Of a stretch of DNA of 64,000 bases, positions 43,758-52,705 are shown in pieces. The DNA is from an uncultured Lachnospiraceae bacterium (GTDB lineage: Bacteria; Bacillota; Clostridia; Lachnospirales; Lachnospiraceae). Position 1 is the stretch's first letter, and the number at the start of each line of letters is the position of its first letter. Below the pieces are notes generated by a model that was given only the letters and a program-made list of their open reading frames with translations, was not told where the DNA came from and did no database searches. A program made the position numbers and the translations under genes. The stretch spans positions 24,439 through 88,438 of the forward strand of contig CAJOID010000001.1 of the NCBI GenBank assembly GCA_905234595.1, in the 5' to 3' direction.

Positions 43758-45137
43758 ATGACCCGAGTGATTACATACGGTACATATGATGTACTGCATA
43801 TCGGACATCTCAACCTGCTGAAACGCGCCAAGGCGCTGGGTGACTACCTGATCGTAGGCGTGACCAGTGATGACTATGATCTGTCTCGTGGCAAGATCAA
43901 TAACACCCAGTCTCTGATGGAACGTATCAAGGGTGTCAGAGAAACCGGTCTGGCAGATGAGATCATAGTAGAAGAATATGAAGGCCAGAAGATCGACGAT
44001 ATCAAGCGCCGTGGTATAGATATATTCACGGTAGGCTCGGATTGGACAGGCAAGTTCGACTACTTAAGCGAGTATTGCAAAGTAGTCTATCTGCCTCGCA
44101 CTGAGGGCATATCCAGCTCGCAGATAAGGTCAGATAATAAACATGTACGCATAGGAGTGGTAGGACACTCAGCCTATGGTTCCAAATTTGTGAACGAGGC
44201 CAAGCTGGTTAACGGTGTAGAAATAGTAGGTTTCTGGTCAAATACTCAGGTAATTCTGGGCCAACATCGCAGGGCTACAGACGCCGATCATGAACAGGAA
44301 GATCCTGTCATATACGACACGTATGATGAGCTTCTTGCTGCATCAGATGCCATATATGTAACCTCCATGCCGGAGAATCACTATAAGAATTCTTTGGATG
44401 CACTTAAAGCCGGTAAGCATGTTCTATGTGAGTCTCCCGGTGCTTATACCCGCAGTGAATATCAGGAACTCCGCAGGATTGCTTTAGAAAACAACTTGAT
44501 ACTAATGGATGGGATCAAGACCGCCTATTCCACGGCTTATGAACGTCTGGTGTTACTGGCACAGAGTGGCAAGATAGGAGATATCGTTTCCGTTGATTCT
44601 GTGTGTACCAGTTTGAGTTCCGGCATATATTCTAAAGACATCGACTTAAGCGTCACTTGGAACAGTATGTGCGCATGGGGCGTTACAGCTCTGCTTCCTG
44701 TGTTCCAGCTGATGGGAACTGATTATATCGATAAGAGGATCTACTCCAGTTTCCTTAACAAGGAATTCAACATGGATATCTTCACCAAAGTCGATTTCAT
44801 TTTCGACAAAGGGATCGCCAGCATCCGTGTCGGTAAGGGTGCCAAGTCCGAAGGCAATCTTGTAGTCACGGGTACCAAGGGGTATATCTATGTTGCCGCC
44901 CCCTGGTGGAAGACGGACTATTTCGAGGTCAGATATGAGGATCAGGAAAAGAATGAGAGATTCTTCTATCAGCTGAGCGGTGAGGGTATAAGATATATGA
45001 TCGCATCTTTCGTGAAGTCAATCGACTTAGGCAGAAACTTAAGCTATATCACAGCTGATGAGTCGGAAGCGATCGTGGGCGTTATAGAAGATTTCAACGC
45101 CCGCCGGAATATGATCGAATTCGGTCAGTCCATATAG
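43758..45137 (+). CDS. Glycerol-3-phosphate cytidylyltransferase-like domain fused to a Gfo/Idh/MocA-like domain
   Basis: In this 459-residue protein residues 1-128 are a TagD-type cytidylyltransferase: TYGTYDVLHIGH with His14 and His17, and ISSSQIR at 118-124, both needed for CTP chemistry. From about 130 a Gfo/Idh/MocA oxidoreductase begins (VRIGVVGHSAYGSKF). The usual EKP catalytic lysine is replaced: the site reads LCESPGAYT, so the second domain may not be an ordinary dehydrogenase. The fusion would make a CDP-polyol and alter or bind it. It is one of the few plus-strand genes, with its own AGGAG site. Confidence 0.88.
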   Translation: MTRVITYGTYDVLHIGHLNLLKRAKALGDYLIVGVTSDDYDLSRGKINNTQSLMERIKGVRETGLADEIIVEEYEGQKIDDIKRRGIDIFTVGSDWTGKFDYLSEYCKVVYLPRTEGISSSQIRSDNKHVRIGVVGHSAYGSKFVNEAKLVNGVEIVGFWSNTQVILGQHRRATDADHEQEDPVIYDTYDELLAASDAIYVTSMPENHYKNSLDALKAGKHVLCESPGAYTRSEYQELRRIALENNLILMDGIKTAYSTAYERLVLLAQSGKIGDIVSVDSVCTSLSSGIYSKDIDLSVTWNSMCAWGVTALLPVFQLMGTDYIDKRIYSSFLNKEFNMDIFTKVDFIFDKGIASIRVGKGAKSEGNLVVTGTKGYIYVAAPWWKTDYFEVRYEDQEKNERFFYQLSGEGIRYMIASFVKSIDLGRNLSYITADESEAIVGVIEDFNARRNMIEFGQSI

Positions 45138-45144
45138 TCCATTT

Positions 45145-45175
45145 CAAAAAACCGGGCGTTGTCAACGCCCGGTTT
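45145..45175. terminator. Bidirectional terminator between convergent genes
   Basis: ACCGGGCGTT (45151-45160) and AACGCCCGGT (45164-45173) form a perfect stem with a 3-base loop. The minus-strand side has six Ts, the plus side three. It ends the TagD fusion (+) and the LicD pair (-). Confidence 0.9.
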
Positions 45176-45176
45176 A

Positions 45177-46112
45177 TCATTCGAATTCTTTCGGAAACTC
45201 CATTCCCTTCTGCTTATAATACTCTCTCAACCTTCTCTCTGATTCATCGAGCGCAGGATGAGGATTGCTCTGAACAGGAGTCATATAATTCTCACCGTAC
45301 CAGGTTCGCAGGATCGTGGCATAACCGGTCGGAACCGGTACTCTCATCGATTCAAAGCTCATCTCCACGGTTTCATCATAGCAGCTAGCCGGAATCCTGA
45401 CTTCCGGTCTGTTCACGTAGAACGGTTCTATAGTTACATTCTCTGCACCTGTGTCATTATAGATGGCAGCTATCTGATCCGCCAAAACCAGAATCTGCCT
45501 CTTGATGGGCAGCGAGCTGTCTATGTCAACATCGAGAGCAGCACGCAGTTGGTCGACCTCTTCTTTTACATCAGGTGCACAATCCCTCAGCATCATACTG
45601 TTATCGGTCTTACCGAAAACATCATAAGCCATCGTAAGCAGTGCCCTGAATATCTCATCCTCCTCAGGGTCATCCGGCACCGCATCCAGTACGAATATAT
45701 CCACGCCCATTATATACGGACAACCATGATTGCGGCTTAGAAACTCCGGATCAATGCGAACTGTCTCCGTATTGATTACTCTGGTGATGATGCCCGTAGG
45801 GCTCTGATCCTGACTGCCGTTGAACAGTCTCCATCCATCCGGCAGTTCAGCGGGTGCCACCTGCAGAAATCTGTTGAAATCCGACCTCATCATAGATATA
45901 TCGACATCATCATCCCACGGGATGAATCCCTGATGGCGTATAGTACCCAGCAGAGACCCGCTGTCGATAAACCATCTGATACCGTATTTGTCGCAGATCT
46001 CAGCTATGACGGACAGCACTTCCATCTCAACCGCCCACATACGCTTCATGATAGGTCTGATATAGAATCCGAGTTTCTCCTCTCCGGCAAAAAAGGCTTC
46101 ATCAAAATGCAT
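45177..46112 (-). CDS. LicD-family phosphotransferase, type A
   Basis: The 311-residue protein is the close paralogue of 29505: FDEAFFAGEEKLGFYIRPIM then KRMWAVEMEVL, LicD motif SGSLLGTIRHQGFIPWDDD at 51-69, and C-terminus FPKEFE. It is coupled to the type B gene by a TGATG overlap. It ends right at the bidirectional terminator. The pair stands downstream of flagellin 2, the mirror of the pair beside flagellin 1. Confidence 0.87.
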   Translation of the reverse strand: MHFDEAFFAGEEKLGFYIRPIMKRMWAVEMEVLSVIAEICDKYGIRWFIDSGSLLGTIRHQGFIPWDDDVDISMMRSDFNRFLQVAPAELPDGWRLFNGSQDQSPTGIITRVINTETVRIDPEFLSRNHGCPYIMGVDIFVLDAVPDDPEEDEIFRALLTMAYDVFGKTDNSMMLRDCAPDVKEEVDQLRAALDVDIDSSLPIKRQILVLADQIAAIYNDTGAENVTIEPFYVNRPEVRIPASCYDETVEMSFESMRVPVPTGYATILRTWYGENYMTPVQSNPHPALDESERRLREYYKQKGMEFPKEFE

Positions 46113-47065
46113 CAGTCATCTGCTCCCAATTTGATCATATCGGTATACTTGGTGGGGTTCTTGAAATAATCTATATACGATACATCCGGATTAAATATAG
46201 CGGAATGCTCTCCGCTCCTGACCGGAGTCATGTAATCACCGAATACATGTGTGAGCACCTCATGGTAATGAACCGGAACCGGAACCATAAAGCCTTCAAA
46301 AGGCACTTCTGTCACTTCCTCATAGAGTTCCTTATCTATAACCTGATGCAAGCCTCCCAATATCTCGCAGTATTTGATTGAATACTTGGTAGATGTCCCG
46401 ATAAACGATATCAGCGTTTTCTCATATATCTCATAACGGCTGGCGTGCGGCAGTTGCATGATCCCTCTCAGATCAGCTTTTGGAAACACAGTATTGCATG
46501 CATCCGACAGCATATACTCCTGTATCTCGGGTGCACCCAATATAGTCACATAGAGTTCCTTCTCCATCTCAAGCATTTCTTTGGTGAATTTTTTATCATC
46601 CAAAGCATCATCGAGCGGGAATATGTCCATCCATATCCCCTGGTTGATGCATGACGGCATCGGAGGCGGTTCGATCGCAGTAGTGTTTTTGTTTCTTATT
46701 TTTGCGAAAGGAAGCCTGTGATAAACCGTGATATTATCGAAAGAACACTTAGCCAGATTGGTAGACAGGTCCTGCCACTCAAATTCCTCTCCGAGTTCCT
46801 CGGGCATGACGCGCCTGGCTATCTCATAGTCCTCTCTGGTCATATCAACATCCAGATCATCATCCCACGGAATGAAACCGCCGTGTCTCACCGCGCCTAT
46901 GAGACTCCCGCCGTTTAAGCGGTACTTCAGACCATACTTCTTACATACTCTGTCGAAGTCAAAGAGTATCTCCAGTTCTCTGGCCCATACGCGCTTACGC
47001 TTGGATGTGACCGTGAAGCCGTCACGCACTTCAGGTTCATAGAAATGTTCATCTATATGATACAT
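46112..47065 (-). CDS. LicD-family phosphotransferase, type B
   Basis: The 317-residue protein parallels 30449: FYEPEVRDGFTVTSKRKRVW, LicD motif GGSLIGAVRHGGFIPWDDD at 52-70, and SAIFNPDVSYIDYF near the C-terminus. GAGGAT precedes the ATG. It starts 19 bases after the flagellin 2 terminator, so read-through from flagellin or a weak promoter in the terminator should drive it. Confidence 0.87.
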   Translation of the reverse strand: MYHIDEHFYEPEVRDGFTVTSKRKRVWARELEILFDFDRVCKKYGLKYRLNGGSLIGAVRHGGFIPWDDDLDVDMTREDYEIARRVMPEELGEEFEWQDLSTNLAKCSFDNITVYHRLPFAKIRNKNTTAIEPPPMPSCINQGIWMDIFPLDDALDDKKFTKEMLEMEKELYVTILGAPEIQEYMLSDACNTVFPKADLRGIMQLPHASRYEIYEKTLISFIGTSTKYSIKYCEILGGLHQVIDKELYEEVTEVPFEGFMVPVPVHYHEVLTHVFGDYMTPVRSGEHSAIFNPDVSYIDYFKNPTKYTDMIKLGADD

Positions 47066-47083
47066 TTATTATCCTCATACAGT

Positions 47084-47109
47084 AAAAGGGAGCCACCTAA
47101 GCGGCTCCC
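47084..47109 (-). terminator. Terminator of flagellin gene 2
   Basis: GGGAGCC (47088-47094) and GGCTCCC (47103-47109) form a 7-bp stem, extended by AAAAG/CTTTT flanks. Four Ts follow on the minus strand. Confidence 0.85.
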
Positions 47110-47142
47110 TCTTTTGGTAGATTAGTTCTGAACTTAATCAGA

Positions 47143-47958
47143 TTAGCCAAGTAATGACAGAACACCCTGATTACTCTGGTTAGACTGTGCCAGCATTGAC
47201 TGACCTGCCTGAGACAGAATGTTGTTGTTCGAATACTTAACCATCTCTGTAGCCATATCAGTATCACGGATCTGGCTCTCAGCTGCCTGAGTATTCTCTG
47301 CAATGTTATCAAGGTTCTTGATGGTGTGCTCAAGTCTGTTCTGGATAGCACCGAGTTTAGCTCTCTGCTTATTCAGACTGGAGATAGCTGTCTTAATCGT
47401 GCTGATTGCAGCAGCTGCCTTTGTCTGAGTAGCTACGCTGAAGGTTGATCCGATACCAAGTCCGGAAGCCTTCATTGAAGAAATGCTGATGTCGATGTAC
47501 TGTCCACTCTCAGCACCTACCTGCAGATGCTTACCTGTGAAGGAACCATCGAGGAGGTTCTGCTGGTTGAATGTAGTGGTGGATGCTACACGGTTGATCT
47601 CACTCTTCAGAGCCTGAACTTCCATGTTGATGTAGTCCTGATCCTCAGTAGTGTTGGTGTCGTTAGCAGCCTTAGTTGCCAGCTCATTCATTCTCTGCAG
47701 CATATCGTGTACTTCATTCAGTGCACCTTCTGCTGTCTGTACGCAAGAGATACCATCCTGTGCATTAGCTGAAGCCTGTGTAAGACCTCTGATCTGACGT
47801 CTCATCTTCTCGGATATTGCAAGACCTGCTGCATCATCTGCTGCACGGTTTACTTTGTAACCGGAAGAGAGCTTCTCAGTACTCTTAGCAAGAGATGACT
47901 GAGTCAAACCAAGCATTCTGTTAGAGTTCATTGCTGTTAAATTGTGCTGTACTACCAT
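47143..47958 (-). CDS. fliC: Flagellin 2
   Basis: The 271-residue product has the same length as flagellin 1 and differs mainly at residues 15-22 and in the central exposed part (ISISSMKASGLGIGSTFSV; NKQRAKLGAIQ). The D0/D1 signatures are identical, so both can co-assemble. It lies just downstream of the flaG-fliD-fliS cluster. It has AAGGAGG, a hairpin before it and a sigma-28-like promoter. Confidence 0.97.
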   Translation of the reverse strand: MVVQHNLTAMNSNRMLGLTQSSLAKSTEKLSSGYKVNRAADDAAGLAISEKMRRQIRGLTQASANAQDGISCVQTAEGALNEVHDMLQRMNELATKAANDTNTTEDQDYINMEVQALKSEINRVASTTTFNQQNLLDGSFTGKHLQVGAESGQYIDISISSMKASGLGIGSTFSVATQTKAAAAISTIKTAISSLNKQRAKLGAIQNRLEHTIKNLDNIAENTQAAESQIRDTDMATEMVKYSNNNILSQAGQSMLAQSNQSNQGVLSLLG

Positions 47959-47980
47959 AATATTTCCTCCTTGAAATGTT

Positions 47981-47999
47981 GCAAACGCTTTGCGTTCGC
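47981..47999 (-). promoter_or_regulatory. Hairpin near the flagellin 2 ribosome-binding site
   Basis: GCAAACGC (47981-47988) pairs with GCGTTCGC (47992-47999) with one G-U pair and a 3-base loop, 8 bases or so upstream of the TCAAGGAGG region. It may tune translation. Confidence 0.4.
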
Positions 48000-48125
48000 C
48001 TGAATCTCCGCATCCTTGCGGCCCTTTGGTTTTGTTTGGTGATCTCCTCTTAAGTATTGCCGGCCGTACGCTCCGATCATTATCTTAATCGGTTTTCACC
48101 GTTGTGTTTATTGCTTACACAACAT

Positions 48126-48153
48126 ATATCGTATCCCTTTGGGGATATCTTAA
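48126..48153 (-). promoter_or_regulatory. Sigma-28-like promoter of flagellin 2
   Basis: TTAA at 48150-48153, 16 bases, TACGATAT at 48126-48133 on the minus strand. An A/T tract (48161-48180) lies just upstream and could serve as an UP element. Confidence 0.6.
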
Positions 48154-48195
48154 CCACATTTTAAAAAATTTTTTTATTTTTTTCAAGTGGCTAAT

Positions 48196-48669
48196 TTAAT
48201 TGGTTACATCCAGCATGGAATCATCGACTGATGAAGCTACTGCTGCGGTATTGTACTTATCGGTGATGACCCTGGCCGCCTTACGCGATTTTGCCAGATC
48301 ACGTCGCCTGTTTCCGAAATACTCTTCCGCGATCTTACGCGTTTTAACCTCCACTGTGTTCACCGCCTGGATCTTACCATCCTGCTCCCGTATCAGATCT
48401 CCGATACGCTTTTTACGATCCGCCGGCAGCTTCGTCAGCTCGTCCGGATGTGAGTTGATATACTTACTTATCTCATCATATTCACTGTCCAGTTTATCCA
48501 GATCATCCTGATAAGTGTCCTGCTCTTCCATATAATCATCATACTGTGACAGATCGGATGATGCAGGGTCAAAAGCTTCGAGAAACTTCTTATCCGATTC
48601 ATATATATGCTCGAGCACTTCTATCTGTGATCTCAGGTTACTCTCCAGCCTATCAGCATATGATGCCAT
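48196..48669 (-). CDS. Coiled-coil flagellar-operon protein, FliT/FlgN-like position
   Basis: A 157-residue, highly charged, almost wholly helical protein (RLESNLRSQIEVLEHIYESD; TYQDDLDKLDSEYDEISKY). It starts one base inside the fliS stop (TGATG). A small helical protein right after fliS is usually the FliT-type chaperone, but no FliT signature is certain here. It may bind FliD or a flagellar subunit and prevent premature assembly. It ends before an A/T tract and the flagellin 2 promoter. Confidence 0.65.
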   Translation of the reverse strand: MASYADRLESNLRSQIEVLEHIYESDKKFLEAFDPASSDLSQYDDYMEEQDTYQDDLDKLDSEYDEISKYINSHPDELTKLPADRKKRIGDLIREQDGKIQAVNTVEVKTRKIAEEYFGNRRRDLAKSRKAARVITDKYNTAAVASSVDDSMLDVTN

Positions 48670-49052
48670 CAGCCTTCTCCTCTGGCCACTTTCTCCATTA
48701 CCAGCTTCCAGTTATCACGCACGGAATGAAGATGGGTGTTGACTTCGCTGAGTATCTCCGCATCTTTCTTCATATTGGCCTCGATCAGTCGCTGTGACAG
48801 ATAGCTGTATATGTTCTCGAAGTCCTGTGCTACGGGATAGCTCATATCCAATGTCTGCCGCAGATAATCTATGATCTTCTGCACCTTGATGATATTGAGA
48901 TGAGCCTTCTGAATATCGTTCGTCTCAAGGCCTGTCAGAGCGATATTGCAGAACTTGATAGCTCCCTCATACAGCATAAGAGTAAGTTCCGCCGGTTTAG
49001 CTGTAAGTATCTTGCTGTTATTATATTGTGCATATGCCTGTGGCAGGGCCAT
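48669..49052 (-). CDS. fliS: Flagellar export chaperone FliS
   Basis: The 127-residue product is normal for FliS. AYAQYNNSKILTAKPAELTL is the N-terminal signature, followed by MLYEGAIKFCNIA and the helical bundle. FliS binds the disordered C-terminus of flagellin and keeps it export-ready. It lies 14 bases after fliD. Confidence 0.94.
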   Translation of the reverse strand: MALPQAYAQYNNSKILTAKPAELTLMLYEGAIKFCNIALTGLETNDIQKAHLNIIKVQKIIDYLRQTLDMSYPVAQDFENIYSYLSQRLIEANMKKDAEILSEVNTHLHSVRDNWKLVMEKVARGEG

Positions 49053-49066
49053 TGGTCAACCTCCTG

Positions 49067-51097
49067 TTATCTGCCTGTTCCGAGATATCCGGCCATCGCA
49101 TTGCTCTTGCTCTGCAGTTTGGCCATGGTAGCCTCCATCTTGGCAAACTTCGCATACAGATTATCCTCGTACTTGTTGGCTTTTTCCTCCAGCTCGGAGA
49201 TCTTGCTGTCGTATTTCTTATAGTCGTTCTCCATCGTCTTATCTTCATAGAAGGTGCCGAACGAACGCTTATTTGCAATTCTGGATGACAGCTTATCGAG
49301 ACTTCCGTACAGTGTCTGGCTCAACTTCGTGAAGAAGCTTGTAACAGTCTCGGGATCGGATGCGATCATAGCCTTAAGTTTATCTTCATTACCGGATGAG
49401 ATCTCATCATCGGAATCCCCATCGATATGAAATGCATGTATGGTATTGTACTCTGCAGCCAGATAAGCCTGCGTATTGATGCCGAAGCTTGAGAGATACA
49501 TCTTCTTGCCGCCCACGTCGAATCCGGATCTCATGGCATCTGCCATTCCGCTGATGATCCTGTTCAGATTCTCATCACCCTTCAGCAGACTATCCTTGAT
49601 CTTTTTCTCATACTTCTCGACTTCAGTATCGGTAAGAGCTTCCTTTTCCTCATCGGTCAGAGGCTTGTACCCCTTCGCACTTGCGGCGTTATAATATGTA
49701 TCCAGCTTGACTACCACATCATTGTAACTCTTGAACAGATTCTTGATCTGGTCATAGATTCCGCTGGTATCGGTGTCTGTAGTCAGAGTTATCTCTTCAT
49801 CATCTGCCGTCTCACCCAGAGCAGTTATGGTCAGTCCGTTGATCTCGAATACATTATTGGAGTTGGTAAACTCCGCACCGTTAAGCTCTATCTTTGCATC
49901 CTGACCGGTAACCTTGCTGGCTGCCTTACCTGCAACTGTACCATTTGTAATTGCCTGAAGCTGCTGTTCTGCATATGCCTTCTTTGCTGCTACCTCATTA
50001 GTGATCTGCTCCTCAAGCTCGGCCTGCTTGCCCGGATCAACCGTTATCTCACCCATAGAAGTGATCATTCCGGTCTCATCATCATATGTAATACCATCGG
50101 ATGACCAGATAGCATTTGTCCTGGCCTCTCCTTCCTGAGTTGTGAGATCGTTAAACTTCGTCTCAGTTTCAGCAATCTGTGCATCCAGTGCAGCGATCTT
50201 CTCGGTATTATCCACCTGTTCGTCAGCGCCGTCAGGAGTTGTGCCATCTTCTGCCACCAGCTTATCTCTCTGCTCACGCAGATCGGCAAGTGACTTCTCG
50301 GCGGTCTTCATGCTGTTATACAGATTCTTATATGATTCGGCTGCAACCTGGACTCTCTTAAGTGCTTCTCCGGCTACATCGAAGCTCTCATATGATTGAA
50401 TCTCTTTCTGCAGAGCGGTCTTGGTCTTTTTATCATATGTGCTTATTCCAAGAGCATCAAGCATCTTCGTACCATTGGCATCTGCACCCGTGATCGAGAA
50501 ATCGGATTCAACACCCGTAGTCTTGGAGCTGATGAAGAATCGCTGATTTTTTTCATCAAAGGAAGCATTAAGCCCCTGTCCCTTGATCGCACTCAGCACA
50601 TCGGATATGGTGCTGTTTTCATCGAAGGTGAATGATGCGGACTTATCTCCGGTAGCGATATTTATGGTCGTACTTCCGCCGGTATATCCGAGAGCACTCA
50701 TCTTGGAAAGTGCGGTCACCTTTTCTCCGGTCTTGGTACCCTCTGCATCTACAGCTTCTACCTTGCCGCCGGTCAGATAACCTGACTTGGCCAGACTTAC
50801 GATCTTCAGAGACTGAACGGAATTAACCGCCTTATCGGTAGTGATAACACTTGCTTTAGCGGGATTGGAGACATTGGTTGTCTTCTTGGTCCAGTCAGAT
50901 GTGAAACGCAGGTTCATGGCCTTGGTTCTTAAGCTGGTCAGATCCTTATTTAGATCTTTCCATATATCCTGTGTCCATCCGGCTTTAGTCTTGTCACCCT
51001 GCATATTGGTGACTTTCTGTCTGCGGGCGGAAACCAGAGAGGCAATCAAGGAATCTGTATCCAGGCCTGATATCAGGCCGCTCATTCTCATAGCCAT
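49067..51097 (-). CDS. fliD: Flagellar filament-capping protein FliD
   Basis: The 676-residue protein has the FliD N-terminal region (SGLISGLDTDSLIASLV, WKDLNKDLTSLRTKAM). Inserted Ala/Glu-rich coiled-coil stretches lie at about 240-400. The C-terminal FliD domain follows (FGTFYEDKTMENDYKKYDSK; AKMEATMAKLQSKSNAM). It forms the pentameric cap that guides flagellin folding at the tip. It follows flaG by 17 bases. It is longer than the about 470-residue enteric FliD because of the insert. Confidence 0.95.
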   Translation of the reverse strand: MAMRMSGLISGLDTDSLIASLVSARRQKVTNMQGDKTKAGWTQDIWKDLNKDLTSLRTKAMNLRFTSDWTKKTTNVSNPAKASVITTDKAVNSVQSLKIVSLAKSGYLTGGKVEAVDAEGTKTGEKVTALSKMSALGYTGGSTTINIATGDKSASFTFDENSTISDVLSAIKGQGLNASFDEKNQRFFISSKTTGVESDFSITGADANGTKMLDALGISTYDKKTKTALQKEIQSYESFDVAGEALKRVQVAAESYKNLYNSMKTAEKSLADLREQRDKLVAEDGTTPDGADEQVDNTEKIAALDAQIAETETKFNDLTTQEGEARTNAIWSSDGITYDDETGMITSMGEITVDPGKQAELEEQITNEVAAKKAYAEQQLQAITNGTVAGKAASKVTGQDAKIELNGAEFTNSNNVFEINGLTITALGETADDEEITLTTDTDTSGIYDQIKNLFKSYNDVVVKLDTYYNAASAKGYKPLTDEEKEALTDTEVEKYEKKIKDSLLKGDENLNRIISGMADAMRSGFDVGGKKMYLSSFGINTQAYLAAEYNTIHAFHIDGDSDDEISSGNEDKLKAMIASDPETVTSFFTKLSQTLYGSLDKLSSRIANKRSFGTFYEDKTMENDYKKYDSKISELEEKANKYEDNLYAKFAKMEATMAKLQSKSNAMAGYLGTGR

Positions 51098-51114
51098 AGT
51101 ATTCCCTCCTCTCC

Positions 51115-51567
51115 TTATCTCTTCTCGTCAACCATGATACCGGCCATCTCCCATACCTTGGCGATCATATCCAGGGTCTTCTCGGGAGGCAGCTCCTTGA
51201 TGGTTTCCTTGGTCTTCTTGTCTACGATCTTGATGGTTACACGATTCGTACCTTCGTGTATGCCAAATACAGCTTCGGAGTTAGCTCCGGAGCTCTTGTT
51301 GAATCTGGCAACAGCTTCCTTGAGGCGTTCGTTGGTAGCGGTCGCCTCTTCCTGATAGTTATTGCCCTGCCCCTTTTCATCCTGACTTTCACCGGCTGAT
51401 TCCTGGCTCTTGGTCACGATCTGAGCAGAAGACAGATCCGGTGTAGTTTCCTTAGCCGTACTGTCCTGTGAATCGTACTCGGGTGACTTCTGCGCAGGAT
51501 CCACCTGTTTAATCGGGATCTGCTGAGTCTGCAGCGTCATTATGCTGCCCATAGGTTCTATGTTCAT
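51115..51567 (-). CDS. flaG: FlaG family flagellar protein
   Basis: The 150-residue protein has an unstructured Ser/Gln/Glu-rich N-terminus. The FlaG domain lies at about 100-150: FGIHEGTNRVTIKIVDKKT, ETIKELPPEKTLDMI. FlaG affects filament length in several bacteria. GGAGGTGAGG precedes the ATG. It is first in flaG-fliD-fliS with its own sigma-28-like promoter. Confidence 0.9.
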   Translation of the reverse strand: MNIEPMGSIMTLQTQQIPIKQVDPAQKSPEYDSQDSTAKETTPDLSSAQIVTKSQESAGESQDEKGQGNNYQEEATATNERLKEAVARFNKSSGANSEAVFGIHEGTNRVTIKIVDKKTKETIKELPPEKTLDMIAKVWEMAGIMVDEKR

Positions 51568-51651
51568 ATCCTCACCTCCGTGTGAATAACGCGGGCCTCT
51601 TGCCCCTATTTACATATCTCATCCTGAGACACCCAGTTACATCTGTCACTA

Positions 51652-51679
51652 TTATCGGATAATTCCGGATAAAAGTTAA
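51652..51679 (-). promoter_or_regulatory. Sigma-28-like promoter of flaG-fliD-fliS
   Basis: TTAA at 51676-51679, 16 bases, TCCGATAA at 51652-51659 on the minus strand, about 85 bases before the flaG ATG. Confidence 0.7.
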
Positions 51680-51733
51680 GAGCGTTTTCAAAACTTTTTC
51701 AGCTCTTTTTCTGTTGCTCCATATGCCGTGATA

Positions 51734-52672
51734 TCACTCGAACTCTTTGGGGAACTCCAGACCCTGACCTGCATACCACTCTCGCAGTTGCTCTTCGGCA
51801 TGTATGAAGAAAGGATAATCATGGAAATCGTAGCTCCTCACCGGCGTCATGTAATCTCCCATCCTGAGAGTAAGAACGGTATCATATCCCTTCGGCGCCG
51901 GCAGCATCACATGTTCGAACGGCAGATATATCGTCTCGGCGTATGCTGAAGCAGGCGTTCTGATCGAATGATTATAATGGAATGCCGCAATTCCCACATC
52001 CTTGCCTTCGGTATCGTAGTACATGGCAGCCAGCTGGTCTGCCAGTCTATTCAGCTGCGGTTTGACGGGTTGTGTACGATCCAGCTCTATCCCACATGTT
52101 CCCTCAAGCTCTGTTATCCTGGTCTTAAGTTCCTCCGGGCACTCGCTCAACAATGCTCCCTTGGGAGCGTTTTCCTCCGTATCATAAGCGTTGCCGGTGA
52201 GTATCCTGTAAAGCTCATACTCCTTGGGGTCATCAGGCAAAGTATCCAATATACATACATCCACCCCAACGTTATACGGACATCCATGGAATCGCTCAAG
52301 GAATTCGGCATCCGTGCGTACTACTCGTGAATTGACCACACAGGTTATAGCGCCGTTTATATCCTCAGCGTCTCTGTCATTACGTAGGAACCATCCTTCC
52401 GGAAGTTCGGTCCGCGCATAGACTCTGAATCTCTCGAAGTCCGCCCGGAACATCACGATATCCACATCATCATCCCACGGTATGAACCCCTGATGTCTGA
52501 CAGCTCCCAGCAGTGTACCCGAATCTGCGAACCATCTGATCCCATGTGCATCACATATATCAGAGATCACATCCAGTACTTCGAGTTGTGCCGCCCAGGC
52601 TCTCTTGACCATCGGCCGGATATAGAATCCGTCTCTTTCCTCACCTTCAAAAAAACTATCGTCAAAAAACAT
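51734..52672 (-). CDS. LicD-family phosphotransferase, type A
   Basis: The 312-residue protein is the third type A copy: FDDSFFEGEERDGFYIRPMV then KRAWAAQLEVL, LicD motif SGTLLGAVRHQGFIPWDDD at 51-69, and C-terminus EFPKEFE. It lies directly upstream of the flaG promoter, as 29505 does for flagellin 1. It follows the LicD gene at 52706 by 33 bases. GAGG is the only visible ribosome-binding element. Confidence 0.87.
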   Translation of the reverse strand: MFFDDSFFEGEERDGFYIRPMVKRAWAAQLEVLDVISDICDAHGIRWFADSGTLLGAVRHQGFIPWDDDVDIVMFRADFERFRVYARTELPEGWFLRNDRDAEDINGAITCVVNSRVVRTDAEFLERFHGCPYNVGVDVCILDTLPDDPKEYELYRILTGNAYDTEENAPKGALLSECPEELKTRITELEGTCGIELDRTQPVKPQLNRLADQLAAMYYDTEGKDVGIAAFHYNHSIRTPASAYAETIYLPFEHVMLPAPKGYDTVLTLRMGDYMTPVRSYDFHDYPFFIHAEEQLREWYAGQGLEFPKEFE

Positions 52673-52705
52673 ATGTTTTTATCTGCCTCTGTTCTGCCGG
52701 CCTTC

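Noticed and set aside
32611..47958. Pseudaminic or legionaminic acid pathway and Maf-type flagellin glycosyltransferase
   Set aside because: No PseB/NeuB-type or MAF_flag10-type protein was found, so a sialic-acid-like modification is not supported in this window.
48161..48184. A/T run before the flagellin 2 promoter as a terminator of fliS operon
   Set aside because: It is homopolymeric with only a 4-base CCAC/GTGG closing stem; better read as an UP element.
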